64,000 bases of DNA, taken from positions 682,001 to 746,000 of the forward strand of contig JAJZBZ010000002.1 of the NCBI GenBank assembly GCA_021846275.1, given 5' to 3'. Source of the DNA: Acidobacteriota bacterium (GTDB lineage Bacteria > Acidobacteriota > Terriglobia > Terriglobales > Acidobacteriaceae). Shown piece after piece: positions 25,922 to 35,467 of the stretch; position 1 is the first letter of the stretch; every line of letters starts with the position of its first letter. The position numbers and the translations under genes were made by a program. The notes under the pieces were generated by a model that was not told the DNA's origin, did not search any database, and saw only the letters and a list, made by a program, of their open reading frames with translations.

Positions 25922-26931
25922 AGCGTCCCGCGCTTGTTCCGCTCGTTCCGTTTTATGCGGCGGCTCTCCGCCTGCGCGAGATCGCATTGCGCATGGGGCT
26001 TGAGCCGAAGCAGAAGCTTCGATGGCCGGTCATCAGCGTGGGTAGCATCTCCACAGGTGGAGCTGGGAAAACCCCGGCGATTCTTGCTCTCGCCCGGCTG
26101 TTGACTCAACGAGGAGTCGCCGTCGATGTGCTTTCGCGCGGATACGGGCGAAAAATTGCATCGGTACAGCGTGTGGACACGAACGGGAGTGCCGATCAGT
26201 TTGGCGACGAGCCGCTATTGATTGCGCGTGAAGCCGGAGTGCCGGTCTTTGTCGCAAAGCGAAGGTGGCTGGCTGGATCACTTGCCGAAGAATGCGCGGC
26301 GAATGGCGCGGCTGTTCACCTGCTCGACGACGGAATGCAGCATCGGCAACTTATGCGCGCGCTGGAGATTGTTCTAGTCGGCGCGGAAGACCTTTGCGAT
26401 CATCTGATTCCCGCCGGCGATCTGCGCGAACCGGTGCTCGCGCTGCGCCGCGCGGATGTTCTGGCCGTATCCGTAGACGATGGTTTTGCGTTGGACTGGA
26501 TCGGCAGGAAACTTCCCGGACACGAAGTCTGGATATATTCACGCACCATGCAATGGCCGAGGGAAATGCCGCGCAAGGTACTTGCATTCTGCGGCATCGC
26601 CCGGCCGAAGCAGTTTTTCGTCGGCCTGCGCGACAGCGGCCTTGAAATCGTCGCAGAGCGAGTCTTCCGCGATCATCATGCCTTCACCGAAGACGACATC
26701 GCACAGTTAGCGGTTGCGCTTCGCGGTTCCGGCGCAGAGGCCTTCGTGACAACAGCGAAAGACCTGGCTCGTCTTGGGATCAAAACGCAAACGCTGGCAA
26801 AGGTCGCACCGGTACTCCCTGTTACGCTCACGTTTCGGTTCCATGATCCTGATGCCATCCTAGAACGCGTCGGAAGGTTGTTTTTGCAACGGATGGACGG
26901 CGCTGACGCTGCTCCGGATCAAATACAGTAG
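25918..26931 (+). CDS. lpxK: Tetraacyldisaccharide 4'-kinase
   Basis: Phosphorylates the 4' position of the lipid A disaccharide at the inner membrane. The 337-residue protein carries the LpxK P-loop variant VISVGSISTGGAGKTPA at about 38-53, VDVLSRGYGRK, DEPLLIAREAGVPVFVAKRR, LLDDGMQHRQL and the C-terminal FRDHHAFTEDDI segment. It is translationally coupled to waaA by a four-base overlap. Its TAG stop lies inside the ribosome site (TAGGAG) of the next gene. Confidence 0.96.
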   Translation: MKRPALVPLVPFYAAALRLREIALRMGLEPKQKLRWPVISVGSISTGGAGKTPAILALARLLTQRGVAVDVLSRGYGRKIASVQRVDTNGSADQFGDEPLLIAREAGVPVFVAKRRWLAGSLAEECAANGAAVHLLDDGMQHRQLMRALEIVLVGAEDLCDHLIPAGDLREPVLALRRADVLAVSVDDGFALDWIGRKLPGHEVWIYSRTMQWPREMPRKVLAFCGIARPKQFFVGLRDSGLEIVAERVFRDHHAFTEDDIAQLAVALRGSGAEAFVTTAKDLARLGIKTQTLAKVAPVLPVTLTFRFHDPDAILERVGRLFLQRMDGADAAPDQIQ

Positions 26932-26941
26932 GAGAATCGAC

Positions 26942-28045
26942 TTGCAACGGGTTGCTCCATATCGACTGCTGGTTGTGCGCCTGGGCGCGATGGGAGATAT
27001 TCTGCATGCGCTACCGGCCATCACCGCTCTGCGTGTGATGCATCCTCTGTGGCGAATTGATTGGGTGGTCGAGCCGCGCTGGCGTTCGCTGCTGAGCAGC
27101 GAACATCCGGTTTCAATCCATTCTGACGGCCAGCTTGAAAATAACCGTTCTGCAGCGCGGCCTGTCGTTGACCGCATTGTGGAGGTGGATACGCGCCAAT
27201 GGCGCAGAGATGGAATCAGTCTGGCGGCTGCGCGTGCCGTGGCAAAGGTGCGCGCGGACCTGCGAGCAGTGGAATATGAAGCCGTGCTGGACTTACAGGG
27301 AGCGATTCGCTCGGCGGTCATCGCTCGCTTCGCCGGTTGCCGACGCACGATAGGCGACAGGAATCCGCGTGAGCGAGAGGCGCGATGGCTTTATACCGAG
27401 CCTGTCGCAATCCATGCCGAGCATGTGATTGATCGCGCCTGTGAACTGGCATCTGTGATAGCGGCGGATCCACTGGAAATTTGCGCCCCGCAGCTACCCG
27501 TGGATTCCGTCGCTGAGGCGTGGTGTGATGCGCTTTTGAAGGAAAAATCAGCCTTCGTTTTAATTCATCCGGGTGCTGGGTGGGGCGCGAAACGATGGCC
27601 GCCAGAGCGCTATCGCGCAGTCGCCGATTGGCTGGCACAAAAGGGATTGCGCGTCCTTGTAAATGTTGGCCCGGGTGAAAAGCCACTGGCTAGCGCTGTG
27701 ATGACGGGCAGCCCTCTGGTACAGGCAGTGCAATCCAGCCTCGCGGAGTTAGTCGCGCTCACCCGCCGCGCGGCTCTTGTGATCGGTGGTGACACCGGGC
27801 CTTTGCATCTTGCCTCTGCCGTGGGCCGTCCGGTTGTCGGAATCTACGGCCCGACTGATCCTGCACGGAATGGTCCGTATCGGTTTCCAGGCGGCGCGGA
27901 GTGTTCTGTTCTGCGCACTCCGGAGAGCAGGCGCGATCATCGTCGGCTTTCCGATCCTGAGGCTGGCCTGCTGCGAATCGACGTGGCGACGGTCTGCGCG
28001 GAGGCGGAGCGGATGCTCGCACAGCGATACAATCAGCAAGGGTAG
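26942..28045 (+). CDS. Glycosyltransferase family 9 (heptosyltransferase-like)
   Basis: A 367-residue GT9 enzyme, the family of ADP-heptose:LPS heptosyltransferases I and II. Motifs are YRLLVVRLGAMGDILHALPAITALR at the N-terminus, FVLIHPGAGWGAKRWPPERYRAVADWL in the middle, and the donor-binding VIGGDTGPLHLASAVGRPVVGIYGPTDPARNGPY. The arrangement most resembles WaaC. The start is TTG 26942 with TAGGAG seven bases upstream. Placement right after waaA and lpxK supports a role in LPS inner-core assembly. Confidence 0.92.
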   Translation: MQRVAPYRLLVVRLGAMGDILHALPAITALRVMHPLWRIDWVVEPRWRSLLSSEHPVSIHSDGQLENNRSAARPVVDRIVEVDTRQWRRDGISLAAARAVAKVRADLRAVEYEAVLDLQGAIRSAVIARFAGCRRTIGDRNPREREARWLYTEPVAIHAEHVIDRACELASVIAADPLEICAPQLPVDSVAEAWCDALLKEKSAFVLIHPGAGWGAKRWPPERYRAVADWLAQKGLRVLVNVGPGEKPLASAVMTGSPLVQAVQSSLAELVALTRRAALVIGGDTGPLHLASAVGRPVVGIYGPTDPARNGPYRFPGGAECSVLRTPESRRDHRRLSDPEAGLLRIDVATVCAEAERMLAQRYNQQG

Positions 28046-28066
28046 AGTCTTTTAGAATGCGATTGC

Positions 28067-28708
28067 TTGTCCGTGAGTGAGATGCAGAACAAGTTCGTCG
28101 ATGCGCCAGCAGCGGTTGACTGGATGGCGCGATGGCGCAAGGTTGCGCGCCGCATCCGCGTCCCTCTTGGCTTTGCGGCGGCGGCAGTGTATCTCTGGCG
28201 CTTGATCGCATCGGAACCTCATCCGTTGGCGATTGTCGGGAGCCTTGCGCTGGTGGTTCCAGGGCTTTGGTTGCGCGGATACGCCGCCGGCTACGTGAAA
28301 AAAAATCAGGAACTGACGCAGACCGGCCCATACGCCTACACGCGCAACCCGCTCTATCTCGGTTCGATGCTGATTGCGGCGGGATTTGCCGTTGCTCTCG
28401 CGGATGTATGGTTCGCCATTCTCCTGCTCGTTGGATTCTTCGTGATCTATGTTCCAGTGATCGTCGGGGAAGAGGCATATCTGCGCAGCATGTTTGCGGA
28501 TTATGACGCCTACTGCCGCAGAGTTCCCCGACTGCGGCCCCGACTCCGCACCGCTCAACCTGCGCCGACTGCATCCGCGCAGAGCGCCGGGCGATTCTCG
28601 CTGGAGCTTTATCGAAAACATCGGGAGTATCGCTCCCTGCTTGGCGTGGGATTCCTTTATGCCGGGCTGGTGGCGGCATATTTTGCGCACCTGCGCTGGC
28701 TTCATTGA
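28067..28708 (+). CDS. Isoprenylcysteine carboxyl methyltransferase-like membrane methyltransferase
   Basis: A 213-residue integral membrane protein of the ICMT/PEMT-like group. It has about four to five membrane segments. The SAM-binding core is typical: LTQTGPYAYTRNPLYLGSMLIAAGFAVAL, then EEAYLRSMFADYDAYCRRVPR. A further C-terminal helix follows (YRSLLGVGFLYAGLVAAYFAHL). Bacterial members methylate unknown lipids or metabolites. The start is uncertain among TTG 28067, GTG 28073 and ATG 28082. It follows the heptosyltransferase gene after 21 bases and may share its transcript. Confidence 0.82.
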   Translation: MSVSEMQNKFVDAPAAVDWMARWRKVARRIRVPLGFAAAAVYLWRLIASEPHPLAIVGSLALVVPGLWLRGYAAGYVKKNQELTQTGPYAYTRNPLYLGSMLIAAGFAVALADVWFAILLLVGFFVIYVPVIVGEEAYLRSMFADYDAYCRRVPRLRPRLRTAQPAPTASAQSAGRFSLELYRKHREYRSLLGVGFLYAGLVAAYFAHLRWLH

Positions 28709-28787
28709 CGCGCGTTCCCCATAGTCTAAAATCAGTGGAGTAGTTCAGGCCCGCCACCCAGTACCTGCCTGATACAGTACGACTCCA

Positions 28788-29618
28788 TTGCATTTCCGTT
28801 GCCTTCCCCCGCATTGTTCTGAGGAGCATATTCTGAAGGTCTGCTTGAGACATTTGATTCCGCTTCTGGCTGTGTTCTTTGTCTGCCCCGCATTTTCCCA
28901 GACAAACGCTAGTCAGCCGATGCCGCCGTTGCCTGCGCCGCGAGCGGGATTCGAGTTTCCTCAACATCAGACACTGACCTATGCCGTTGACTGGCGCGTC
29001 TTTCCCGCCGGAGTTGCCGTGTTGCGTTTTGATGCCGATGGTGTGCGGGAACGCTTGACGGCTACAGCGGATACGACAGGCGCAATCAATCTGCTCTTTC
29101 ATGTCGCGGATCGCTTCCAATCCAGCTTTGATCGTGAGCAGGGCTGCACCGCTGAGTTTGACAAGCAGACAGTGGAAGGACGCAGGAAGATTAGTTCTTC
29201 CCTGCGACTCGATTACAAACAAGGCAAATCCATTCTCGACGAGCGCAATCTGGTCACGGGACAGAAGAAGCGGCTGGTGTCCAACATCCCCAGTTGCCTC
29301 ACGGATCTTCTGACTGGCGTTTTCTACGCGGCTTCACAGCCGATGGATATCGGCAAGGATTTTTATCTTCCGGTCGCCGACCCGCTGCGCACCGTCCTGG
29401 TTACGATGAAAGTCGAGAGCCGGGAAGAGGTGAAGACACAGGCCGGCAGCTTCAACACGATTCGCGTGCAGCCGACGGCTGACGCTGGAGTGGTGAAAAA
29501 TCGCGGAGACATCTGGATATGGTACACGGACGATGCGCGTCATCTTCCCGTGCAGATGCGTGCGCGCCTCTTCTGGGGAACGATCACGTTCCGGCTGGTT
29601 TCCGTGGTGGGTAAATAG
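28788..29618 (+). CDS. Secreted DUF3108-type protein
   Basis: An exported protein of up to 276 residues matching the DUF3108 pattern: LTYAVDWRVFPAGVAVLRF, a middle section FDREQGCTAEFDKQTVEGRRKISSSLRLDY, and the terminal GDIWIWYTDDARHLPVQMRARLFWGTITFRLV. The signal peptide is LKVCLRHLIPLLAVFFVCPAFSQ. The start is unclear: TTG 28788 gives the longest frame, but GAGGAG at 28821-28826 points to a non-standard start at 28830-28833 (ATT or CTG) just before the signal peptide. DUF3108 proteins are beta-barrel-like and may bind lipid; the function is unknown. Confidence 0.78.
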   Translation: MHFRCLPPHCSEEHILKVCLRHLIPLLAVFFVCPAFSQTNASQPMPPLPAPRAGFEFPQHQTLTYAVDWRVFPAGVAVLRFDADGVRERLTATADTTGAINLLFHVADRFQSSFDREQGCTAEFDKQTVEGRRKISSSLRLDYKQGKSILDERNLVTGQKKRLVSNIPSCLTDLLTGVFYAASQPMDIGKDFYLPVADPLRTVLVTMKVESREEVKTQAGSFNTIRVQPTADAGVVKNRGDIWIWYTDDARHLPVQMRARLFWGTITFRLVSVVGK

Positions 29619-29676
29619 AGGGTCCCAAGCGCGAGCCTTCCGAGCGGGACTGGAGGACAGACTTATTGCGCGGGGC

Positions 29677-32472
29677 TCAATTGAGCGGAGCATATTTCGC
29701 AGAGCCGAATTGATACTTCGGATTGCACATCGGCATTGCCGTCACTTGAGTTCCGTCCAGCGTGAAGCATGTGGTGCCGTCAATATCTGTGCGAAATGTG
29801 GTGACATGAGCCTGCTGTAGCTCGGCAAGCACCTCAGGCCGTGGATGACCAAAATGATTCCGCAGGCCACAGGAGATGACTGCCCAGCGCGGAGAGACCG
29901 CTGCCAGAAAGGATGGCTGCGTGCTCGTGCGACTGCCATGATGACCAACCTTCAAAATATCGCTCAGCAAGCCTCTGGCTTTCAGCATGTCGTTTTCTTC
30001 TGGCGCTTCCGCATCCCCGGCAAGCAGAATCGAATTTGCTCCATACCGTGCGCGCATCACAAGCGAATCGTCATTGCTCGGCGACGCGCCTGGTGTATAC
30101 GTCGCGGCTGGAGCAAGAACGTGAAAGTCTGCGTGATCCAGATCGCGGGTCTCGCCAGCGTGCAGTTGTTCGATGGAAACTCCATCACCCGTCGCCTCAG
30201 CCAGCAGCGCCCGATATTCACCAGTCATAGGATTCTTTCCGATCCACAATTCACGAGGGCGAAAATTGCGGACAACTGCGCTGAGTCCTCCCAGATGATC
30301 GGCATGCGCATGCGTGAGCACCACCACATCCAGCCTGCGAATTCCATGGGACCAAAGAACAGGCGAAACGACATTTTCACCGATTTCAAAATCAGACTGC
30401 GTCGCCTGTGTACCGGAATGCATCCGACCGAACTGAAGCAGTCCCCCTCCGTCGATCAGCATGCTGTGGCCGCCGGGCGTGAGGATCAGCAACGAATCTC
30501 CCTGACCCACATCAATCGCCTGAAAGAGGAGCTGATCGGTCTGCGACTGAACACTCCGAGGCCACAAAAGAATAGGCAGAATCAGCAGCAGAATCGGAAG
30601 CGTCCATTGTCGCCAGTGCGCAGACTCATGCACGGCGATGTAGCAGGCAGCCAGCACAATCGCAGCGACCAGGAGGCACTGCCAGAAAGCAGGCGCAGGC
30701 AGGCGAATGTCTGCCCAGCGCTGCTGTTCAAAAAAAGCCACGGCACCCTGTGCTGTGTGAAGCAGAAACGCACTGGCCACAGCGGGAACTATCGCCAGCG
30801 GCTGCCATAGGAGAAGCGCAAAGAGCATCACCATGGCAAGCGGAAGCAAAACAGACAGCAGCGGCAGAACGATCAGATTGACCGGCAGCGCATAGAGCGT
30901 GAAGCGGTGAAAGTAGATTGCCATCGGAAGCGCCAGCGCAAGCTCCACCACGAGGCTCATCCAGATGATTTCGATTGTACGCAGCCCGAACCACGCACTC
31001 CACCCGATCAGGCGTTCTGCATTCTTTCGCGAAAGCAACGGAACTATGCGACTCGCAAGCCACCGCAACTGGACGCGAAAGTTAATCGCGCTCGGAGACT
31101 GATAATAATCTGCGTCCGAATCAGATAATTTCCGCGTTGCCGTCAAGAATGGTTGCAAACCAATCTCGAATAGCGCCGCTGCGATCCCGCCGATTGCAAT
31201 CACTGCAAGCAGCGTCATCTGAAGGCTGGCATCCAGAATCGCAGTCGGCTGTTCCGCCAGAATGCAGATTGCCGCAAATCCAATCATGTTCAACGGCAGG
31301 CGCTCGCGATAAAAAATTCGCACGATCATGTAGAGCGCAACGATCCAGAAGGAACGCTGCACGGGGATTGCAAATCCAGTGAAAAGAGCGAAGAAAAGCG
31401 TGCCAGCAATGACTACGACCGAAGAAACAGCGCGGTATACGCAGATTCGATCCAGGAGCAGGAGAAGAATCGCCGCAAGAATTCCGATGTGCAATCCGGA
31501 GACGACGACCAGATGAAAGGTTCCAGTTCGTTCAAAACTATTTCGCAACGGACTGCTTAACAGGCGACGATCACCCGTCAACATCGCCGTCAGCATGGCT
31601 GCATCTTCGGCATGAATGCGGAAGATGGCGGGTAGAAAATGGGTGACCGCAGGAAGTCGCTGAATCCGTGTCGCCGTCTGCTGACGCCACCTGTTCAACA
31701 GGCATACCGCGCTCTGTTCGCCTTTCTGATTTGTCACGAGAAGCCGGTCTGTTTGATCGGCGGGAACGCTTCCGGATGCTGAAATATTCTGTGACACCAG
31801 ATATTGCTCGCGGCTCCAGACATCCGGGTCGTGATAGACAGTGATCGGATGGAGTTGCAGAATCACTCGCACAGCATCGCCGCAGTAAATCTGTCGCGCT
31901 GCGCTACCGCGCCAGAGGGCGGTAATGCGTATCTGGGCAGTACTGGATTCCGCCACCGGCACCATTGCATCAGTTGCATCCGTAATCTGCTCTGCGCTTG
32001 CAACCCGCAGATCAAAACTTTGTGACTTTTCCGCTGATTCCTTGATTGATTCCGCGTCGACGGCCTTTGAGTCCGCAGTCACACTCTCGTTGACGACAGG
32101 TTCCGCCGAGACGACAGTCCCGTCGACAGCGCGCAACAGGCCGTCATTCAGCGCTCGAATCGGCTGTGACGGCGTGGGCTGCGGAGATGTCTCAGCCGAC
32201 CAGACCCCCAAAAACACCCACAAAAGGAACAGCGGCATCCACGCGATGCGTCGCGCGAAGCATGCGCTCAAGAAGGTGACAAGCGCCAGTGCGCAAACCC
32301 CGGCGAGCACCGGCCCTGGGTGCAGATACAACTTTTGAGCCACAAAAATTCCCGCCACGAAGAACAATGCTGCGAAAAACAGAGGCGCGTGGAGGCGAAA
32401 CGAATCTGGTTCTTCGACGTTCTCGTCCTGCTCGGTGTCTTCGTCGGGTTCGATCTCTTCTTCGTCGAGCAC
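29677..32472 (-). CDS. comEC: ComEC/Rec2-type DNA uptake channel protein
   Basis: A 931-residue inner-membrane protein thought to pass single-stranded DNA into the cytoplasm during natural transformation. Order: N-terminal membrane pair, a DUF4131-like OB region (about 100-250), and the competence membrane domain beginning GTFHLVVVSGLHIGILAAILLLLLDRI. The C-terminal metallo-beta-lactamase domain (about 660-920) contains LLILTPGGHSMLIDGGG, VLTHAHADHLGG and ILKVGHHGSRTSTQPSFL. The zinc motifs are intact, consistent with nuclease function. The N-terminus is rich in Glu/Asp. It is the last gene of the minus-strand run that starts at valS. Confidence 0.95.
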   Translation of the reverse strand: MLDEEEIEPDEDTEQDENVEEPDSFRLHAPLFFAALFFVAGIFVAQKLYLHPGPVLAGVCALALVTFLSACFARRIAWMPLFLLWVFLGVWSAETSPQPTPSQPIRALNDGLLRAVDGTVVSAEPVVNESVTADSKAVDAESIKESAEKSQSFDLRVASAEQITDATDAMVPVAESSTAQIRITALWRGSAARQIYCGDAVRVILQLHPITVYHDPDVWSREQYLVSQNISASGSVPADQTDRLLVTNQKGEQSAVCLLNRWRQQTATRIQRLPAVTHFLPAIFRIHAEDAAMLTAMLTGDRRLLSSPLRNSFERTGTFHLVVVSGLHIGILAAILLLLLDRICVYRAVSSVVVIAGTLFFALFTGFAIPVQRSFWIVALYMIVRIFYRERLPLNMIGFAAICILAEQPTAILDASLQMTLLAVIAIGGIAAALFEIGLQPFLTATRKLSDSDADYYQSPSAINFRVQLRWLASRIVPLLSRKNAERLIGWSAWFGLRTIEIIWMSLVVELALALPMAIYFHRFTLYALPVNLIVLPLLSVLLPLAMVMLFALLLWQPLAIVPAVASAFLLHTAQGAVAFFEQQRWADIRLPAPAFWQCLLVAAIVLAACYIAVHESAHWRQWTLPILLLILPILLWPRSVQSQTDQLLFQAIDVGQGDSLLILTPGGHSMLIDGGGLLQFGRMHSGTQATQSDFEIGENVVSPVLWSHGIRRLDVVVLTHAHADHLGGLSAVVRNFRPRELWIGKNPMTGEYRALLAEATGDGVSIEQLHAGETRDLDHADFHVLAPAATYTPGASPSNDDSLVMRARYGANSILLAGDAEAPEENDMLKARGLLSDILKVGHHGSRTSTQPSFLAAVSPRWAVISCGLRNHFGHPRPEVLAELQQAHVTTFRTDIDGTTCFTLDGTQVTAMPMCNPKYQFGSAKYAPLN

Positions 32473-32573
32473 GGCACCATCCCTTTCTCAGAGCAGAGCA
32501 AATCAGATCAGGGAATACGAACAAGGGAACTTAGCAACAGGAAGAAGAGTCGCTCCAAACCAGTGCCTTCCGA

Positions 32574-33884
32574 TCAGCGGCGTCTGGAAAGCAGCACGAC
32601 ACTCTCGAAGTGGAATGTCTGTGGAAACAAATCTACCAGATGAATGGATTCAATTTGGAATCGCTCTTCCGTCAGTAATTTCAAATCCCTTGCCATAGTC
32701 ACTGGATCACAGGAAATATAGGTCATGCGTGGCGCGTGAATTGCATTCAGAAGCGAACAGCATTTTGCTCCCAGTCCGGCTCTGGGCGGATCGAAAATGA
32801 TCCAATCCGGTGCCGGTTCCCGGCGCAATCGATTCTCCTCGAGAAAATGTTGCGTCGTTGTCCGAATGGCCCTGCAGTGTGGCTTGCTTAGCGCAGCCTG
32901 GAGTGACGGAAACGATGCCTGGGATGCCTCCACGGCAATCACGCCGGAAAAGTTCCGCTCAAGCGCGCGAGCAAAGAACCCTACTCCTGCATAGAGATCC
33001 CAGGCCATTTCTCCGCGAGCCTCCCGCGTCACCAGATCGCGAAATGCCTCCAGTAAGAAGTGATTGATTTGAAAAAATGCGCCTGCTGGAACGGAATAAT
33101 CAATGCCTCCCACGGAATAGTCGAGAGCACGCTCTCCCGCATGCGCGAGCATGCGCGCATAGTCTTCGCCAGCCTTCACGGCAAGCGCAATGCCCCTGAC
33201 GTCCGCGCTCTGCTCGCGGAAAACGGCTTCGAGATGAGAGCGAATTTCTGACCCCCGTTCCAGAGAAAGCGTCAGGAGCGTGACCATGACGGTGCCTTCC
33301 GTGGGTGCTGTCATCAACTCCATTTCCGCCACGCCATGCAGGCAACCGTGGCGCAGAAGTGATTCCGCAACACGCTGCGCGCAGGGAAACAGTGCGGGCG
33401 CAGAGATGGGACACTCCTTGACACCGATAATTTCGTGAGAAAAACGAGCGCGATACCCGAGCCGGAGGGATTCGCTTCCCGCGCCCGCGTCCACGGCAAT
33501 TCGAATGCGATTACGATAGCCCCAGGCCGGTCCGCTCAGCGTTTCGATCGGCGCGCTTGCGACAACTCCTGACCGGCGCAGAGCTTCCTCCAGGATGATT
33601 TTTTTAAATTCAGTCTGCCGCTCCGCTGTCGCGTGTTGATAATGACAGCCTCCGCATCGCCCGAAGTGCGCGCAGCCTGGATCCACGCGATGGGTCGATG
33701 CGTTGCTGACAGTTTCCATCCTGCCACGCGCGAAATTGCGCTTCACATCCACAATCTCAACGAGCGTACGTTCCTCAGGAAGCACAAACGGCACAAAAAG
33801 GGCCTGTCCATCATATCGCGCTAGGAAGTCTCCGCCGTAGAGCGGCTTCTCAAATCGGAGTTCGAGTCGATCTCCGGCTTTCAT
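32574..33884 (-). CDS. 23S rRNA uracil-C5 methyltransferase (RlmD/RumA-type, TrmA family)
   Basis: A 436-residue SAM-dependent RNA methyltransferase. It has an N-terminal TRAM domain (about 1-58), Fe-S cluster cysteines 71, 77 and 80 (CAHFGRCGGC) with a likely fourth in VKECPI, and the SAM region WDLYAGVGFFARALERNF. The catalytic end is FDPPRAGLG and nucleophilic Cys392 in ISCDPVTMARDLKLL. RlmD methylates U1939; the RlmC or TrmA target cannot be excluded. Its ATG overlaps the preceding unknown gene's stop by four bases. Confidence 0.9.
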   Translation of the reverse strand: MKAGDRLELRFEKPLYGGDFLARYDGQALFVPFVLPEERTLVEIVDVKRNFARGRMETVSNASTHRVDPGCAHFGRCGGCHYQHATAERQTEFKKIILEEALRRSGVVASAPIETLSGPAWGYRNRIRIAVDAGAGSESLRLGYRARFSHEIIGVKECPISAPALFPCAQRVAESLLRHGCLHGVAEMELMTAPTEGTVMVTLLTLSLERGSEIRSHLEAVFREQSADVRGIALAVKAGEDYARMLAHAGERALDYSVGGIDYSVPAGAFFQINHFLLEAFRDLVTREARGEMAWDLYAGVGFFARALERNFSGVIAVEASQASFPSLQAALSKPHCRAIRTTTQHFLEENRLRREPAPDWIIFDPPRAGLGAKCCSLLNAIHAPRMTYISCDPVTMARDLKLLTEERFQIESIHLVDLFPQTFHFESVVLLSRRR

Positions 33885-34573
33885 CCGAGCCTCATATAAA
33901 ACAAGCTGAGTCGCTGCAACCCGTACTCTTCGATCAAGCGCTTCTGTGTGTATTGCCGTTGAATCATCTGCAACTGCGCCGCCGACATGCGTGAGCGATG
34001 CGCGGAGAGTTCATGCGCGGCCTGCTGCTTCCAAGCAATCAGCAGTGATGCATCTGTTTCGGCAAGTAGTGAGGAAAACAGTTTTTCTTCCAGCGCAGTC
34101 AACACAACTTCAAGGTCTTCCGGGTTAGCCTCCCCGCGTTCGGCTGCTGCCGCACTCTCCTCAAGCTGCTGCGCAATCGACACACAAACGCGCTGCGCAA
34201 TCGGCGAACGAAGCAGGCGATCTGCTGCTCCGCGCAGGTGTTGGGCAATGCGCGACGCGGTGAATCCTGAGTCCCCCTGTTGCGACTCGCGACCCGCACC
34301 CGTCGCAGCCTCCATCATTTCCTCTGTCATCGCCATCACAGCCTGCGCACACCACGCCAGGCTGTTAATCCGCCTCGAAGCGCGGTTCTGTCTGCGCGCC
34401 TCATGTTTGTCAAACGCATCATCAATGCCGCGCAGTACCACCGCAAGCGGAATACCCGCCTCGCGCCAGCTTTCAATCAGCGCCCAGTCCAGTGTCGAGA
34501 GAAGCAGGATCGATCCGCGCCGCCGCTGGTAATGTTCCTCGATTTCAGTGAAGTAATTGAAATAATTCCGCAC
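33881..34573 (-). CDS. Unknown protein coupled to RNA methyltransferase
   Basis: A 230-residue soluble, mostly helical protein, not recognised. The N-terminus is MRNYFNYFTEIEEHYQRRRGSILLLSTLDWALIESWREAGIPLAVVLRGIDDAFDK, with a compact Trp-rich core. It is followed by long Glu/Ala/Arg-rich helices (VMAMTEEMMEAATGAGRE, AAAERGEANPEDLEVVLTALEEKL). There is no signal peptide or enzyme motif. It sits six bases after coaX and its stop overlaps the RlmD-like start, so it is embedded in a housekeeping operon. Synteny suggests a role linked to RNA or cofactor metabolism, but that is inference. Confidence 0.7.
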   Translation of the reverse strand: MRNYFNYFTEIEEHYQRRRGSILLLSTLDWALIESWREAGIPLAVVLRGIDDAFDKHEARRQNRASRRINSLAWCAQAVMAMTEEMMEAATGAGRESQQGDSGFTASRIAQHLRGAADRLLRSPIAQRVCVSIAQQLEESAAAAERGEANPEDLEVVLTALEEKLFSSLLAETDASLLIAWKQQAAHELSAHRSRMSAAQLQMIQRQYTQKRLIEEYGLQRLSLFYMRLG

Positions 34574-34579
34574 GGCAGA

Positions 34580-35431
34580 TCAACGAATACGCCGGGGCAT
34601 GCGCGTCGCGCCACGCTCCGGATGATTTTTTTCAAAGAGCAGGCGCAGCCCTTCCAACGTGAGCATCTCATCGTGATGCTGAAGAAACTCCGAATCCTCG
34701 AGGATCAACCCCGCCAGGCCGCCGGTTGCGATAATGCGCAGCGAGGCAGTATCTGCAAGCTGCATCTCGGCAATCATGCGACGCAGGATTCCATCCACCA
34801 GCCCAATATAGCCGTAATAGAGGCCGCTTTGCAGGTGAGCGACCGTATTCGTCCCGATCACGCGCTCCGGACGGCGCACGTCGACGCGCCCCAGCCGAGC
34901 CGCGCGCGCAAAGAGCGCATCCGCGCTGATACTCAGTCCTGGTGTAATGACTCCGCCAAGATATTCTCCGCGTGCAGAGATCACATCAAACGTCGTCGCT
35001 GTTCCGAAGTCCACCACTATCGCTGGACCGCCATATTTCGCATACGCGGCAACGGCATTTGCCAGCCGGTCCGCGCCCAGTTCGGAGGGATTATCCACCA
35101 GCACCGGCATGCCTGTTTTGATGCCCGGCTCGACAAAGATCGGTCGTATGCCGAAGTACTGCTCGCAGACGCGCTCCAGCGTGCTGTCCACGGGCGGAAC
35201 AACAGAAGAAATGATGATGTGCTGCACCTGGCTGGTGGACAGTCCGTGAAGATTGAAGAGATTCACAAACAGAACACCGTACTCATCCGCGGTCTGGGTT
35301 CGATGCGTCGTGACTCTCCAGTGCGCCACGAGCGGCGCGCCATCGCGTTTCGCCGACTCGCTCGCAGCAGAGTCGATGCGAAACAGTCCGAGAACGGTAT
35401 TCGTATTTCCAACATCCAGAGCAAGCAACAT
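34580..35431 (-). CDS. coaX: Type III pantothenate kinase
   Basis: Phosphorylates pantothenate, the first step of CoA synthesis from vitamin B5. The 283-residue protein has the ASKHA phosphate loop at the start (LLALDVGNTNTVLGLF), the motif PSELGADRLANAVAAY, the segment AIVVDFGTATTFDVIS, and GGVITPGLSISADALFARAARL. ATG 35431 has GGAG seven bases upstream; an in-frame extension to 35455 is unlikely. PanB and PanC, which make its substrate, are encoded at 49.1-50.9 kb. Confidence 0.96.
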   Translation of the reverse strand: MLLALDVGNTNTVLGLFRIDSAASESAKRDGAPLVAHWRVTTHRTQTADEYGVLFVNLFNLHGLSTSQVQHIIISSVVPPVDSTLERVCEQYFGIRPIFVEPGIKTGMPVLVDNPSELGADRLANAVAAYAKYGGPAIVVDFGTATTFDVISARGEYLGGVITPGLSISADALFARAARLGRVDVRRPERVIGTNTVAHLQSGLYYGYIGLVDGILRRMIAEMQLADTASLRIIATGGLAGLILEDSEFLQHHDEMLTLEGLRLLFEKNHPERGATRMPRRIR

Positions 35432-35467
35432 ATTCGAACTCCAGGCGGATGTCATTTACGCCAACGG

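Noticed and set aside
27759-29222. Minus-strand frame of 487 codons opposite the heptosyltransferase, ICMT-like and DUF3108 genes
   Set aside because: Antisense to three supported genes and lacking protein-like features.
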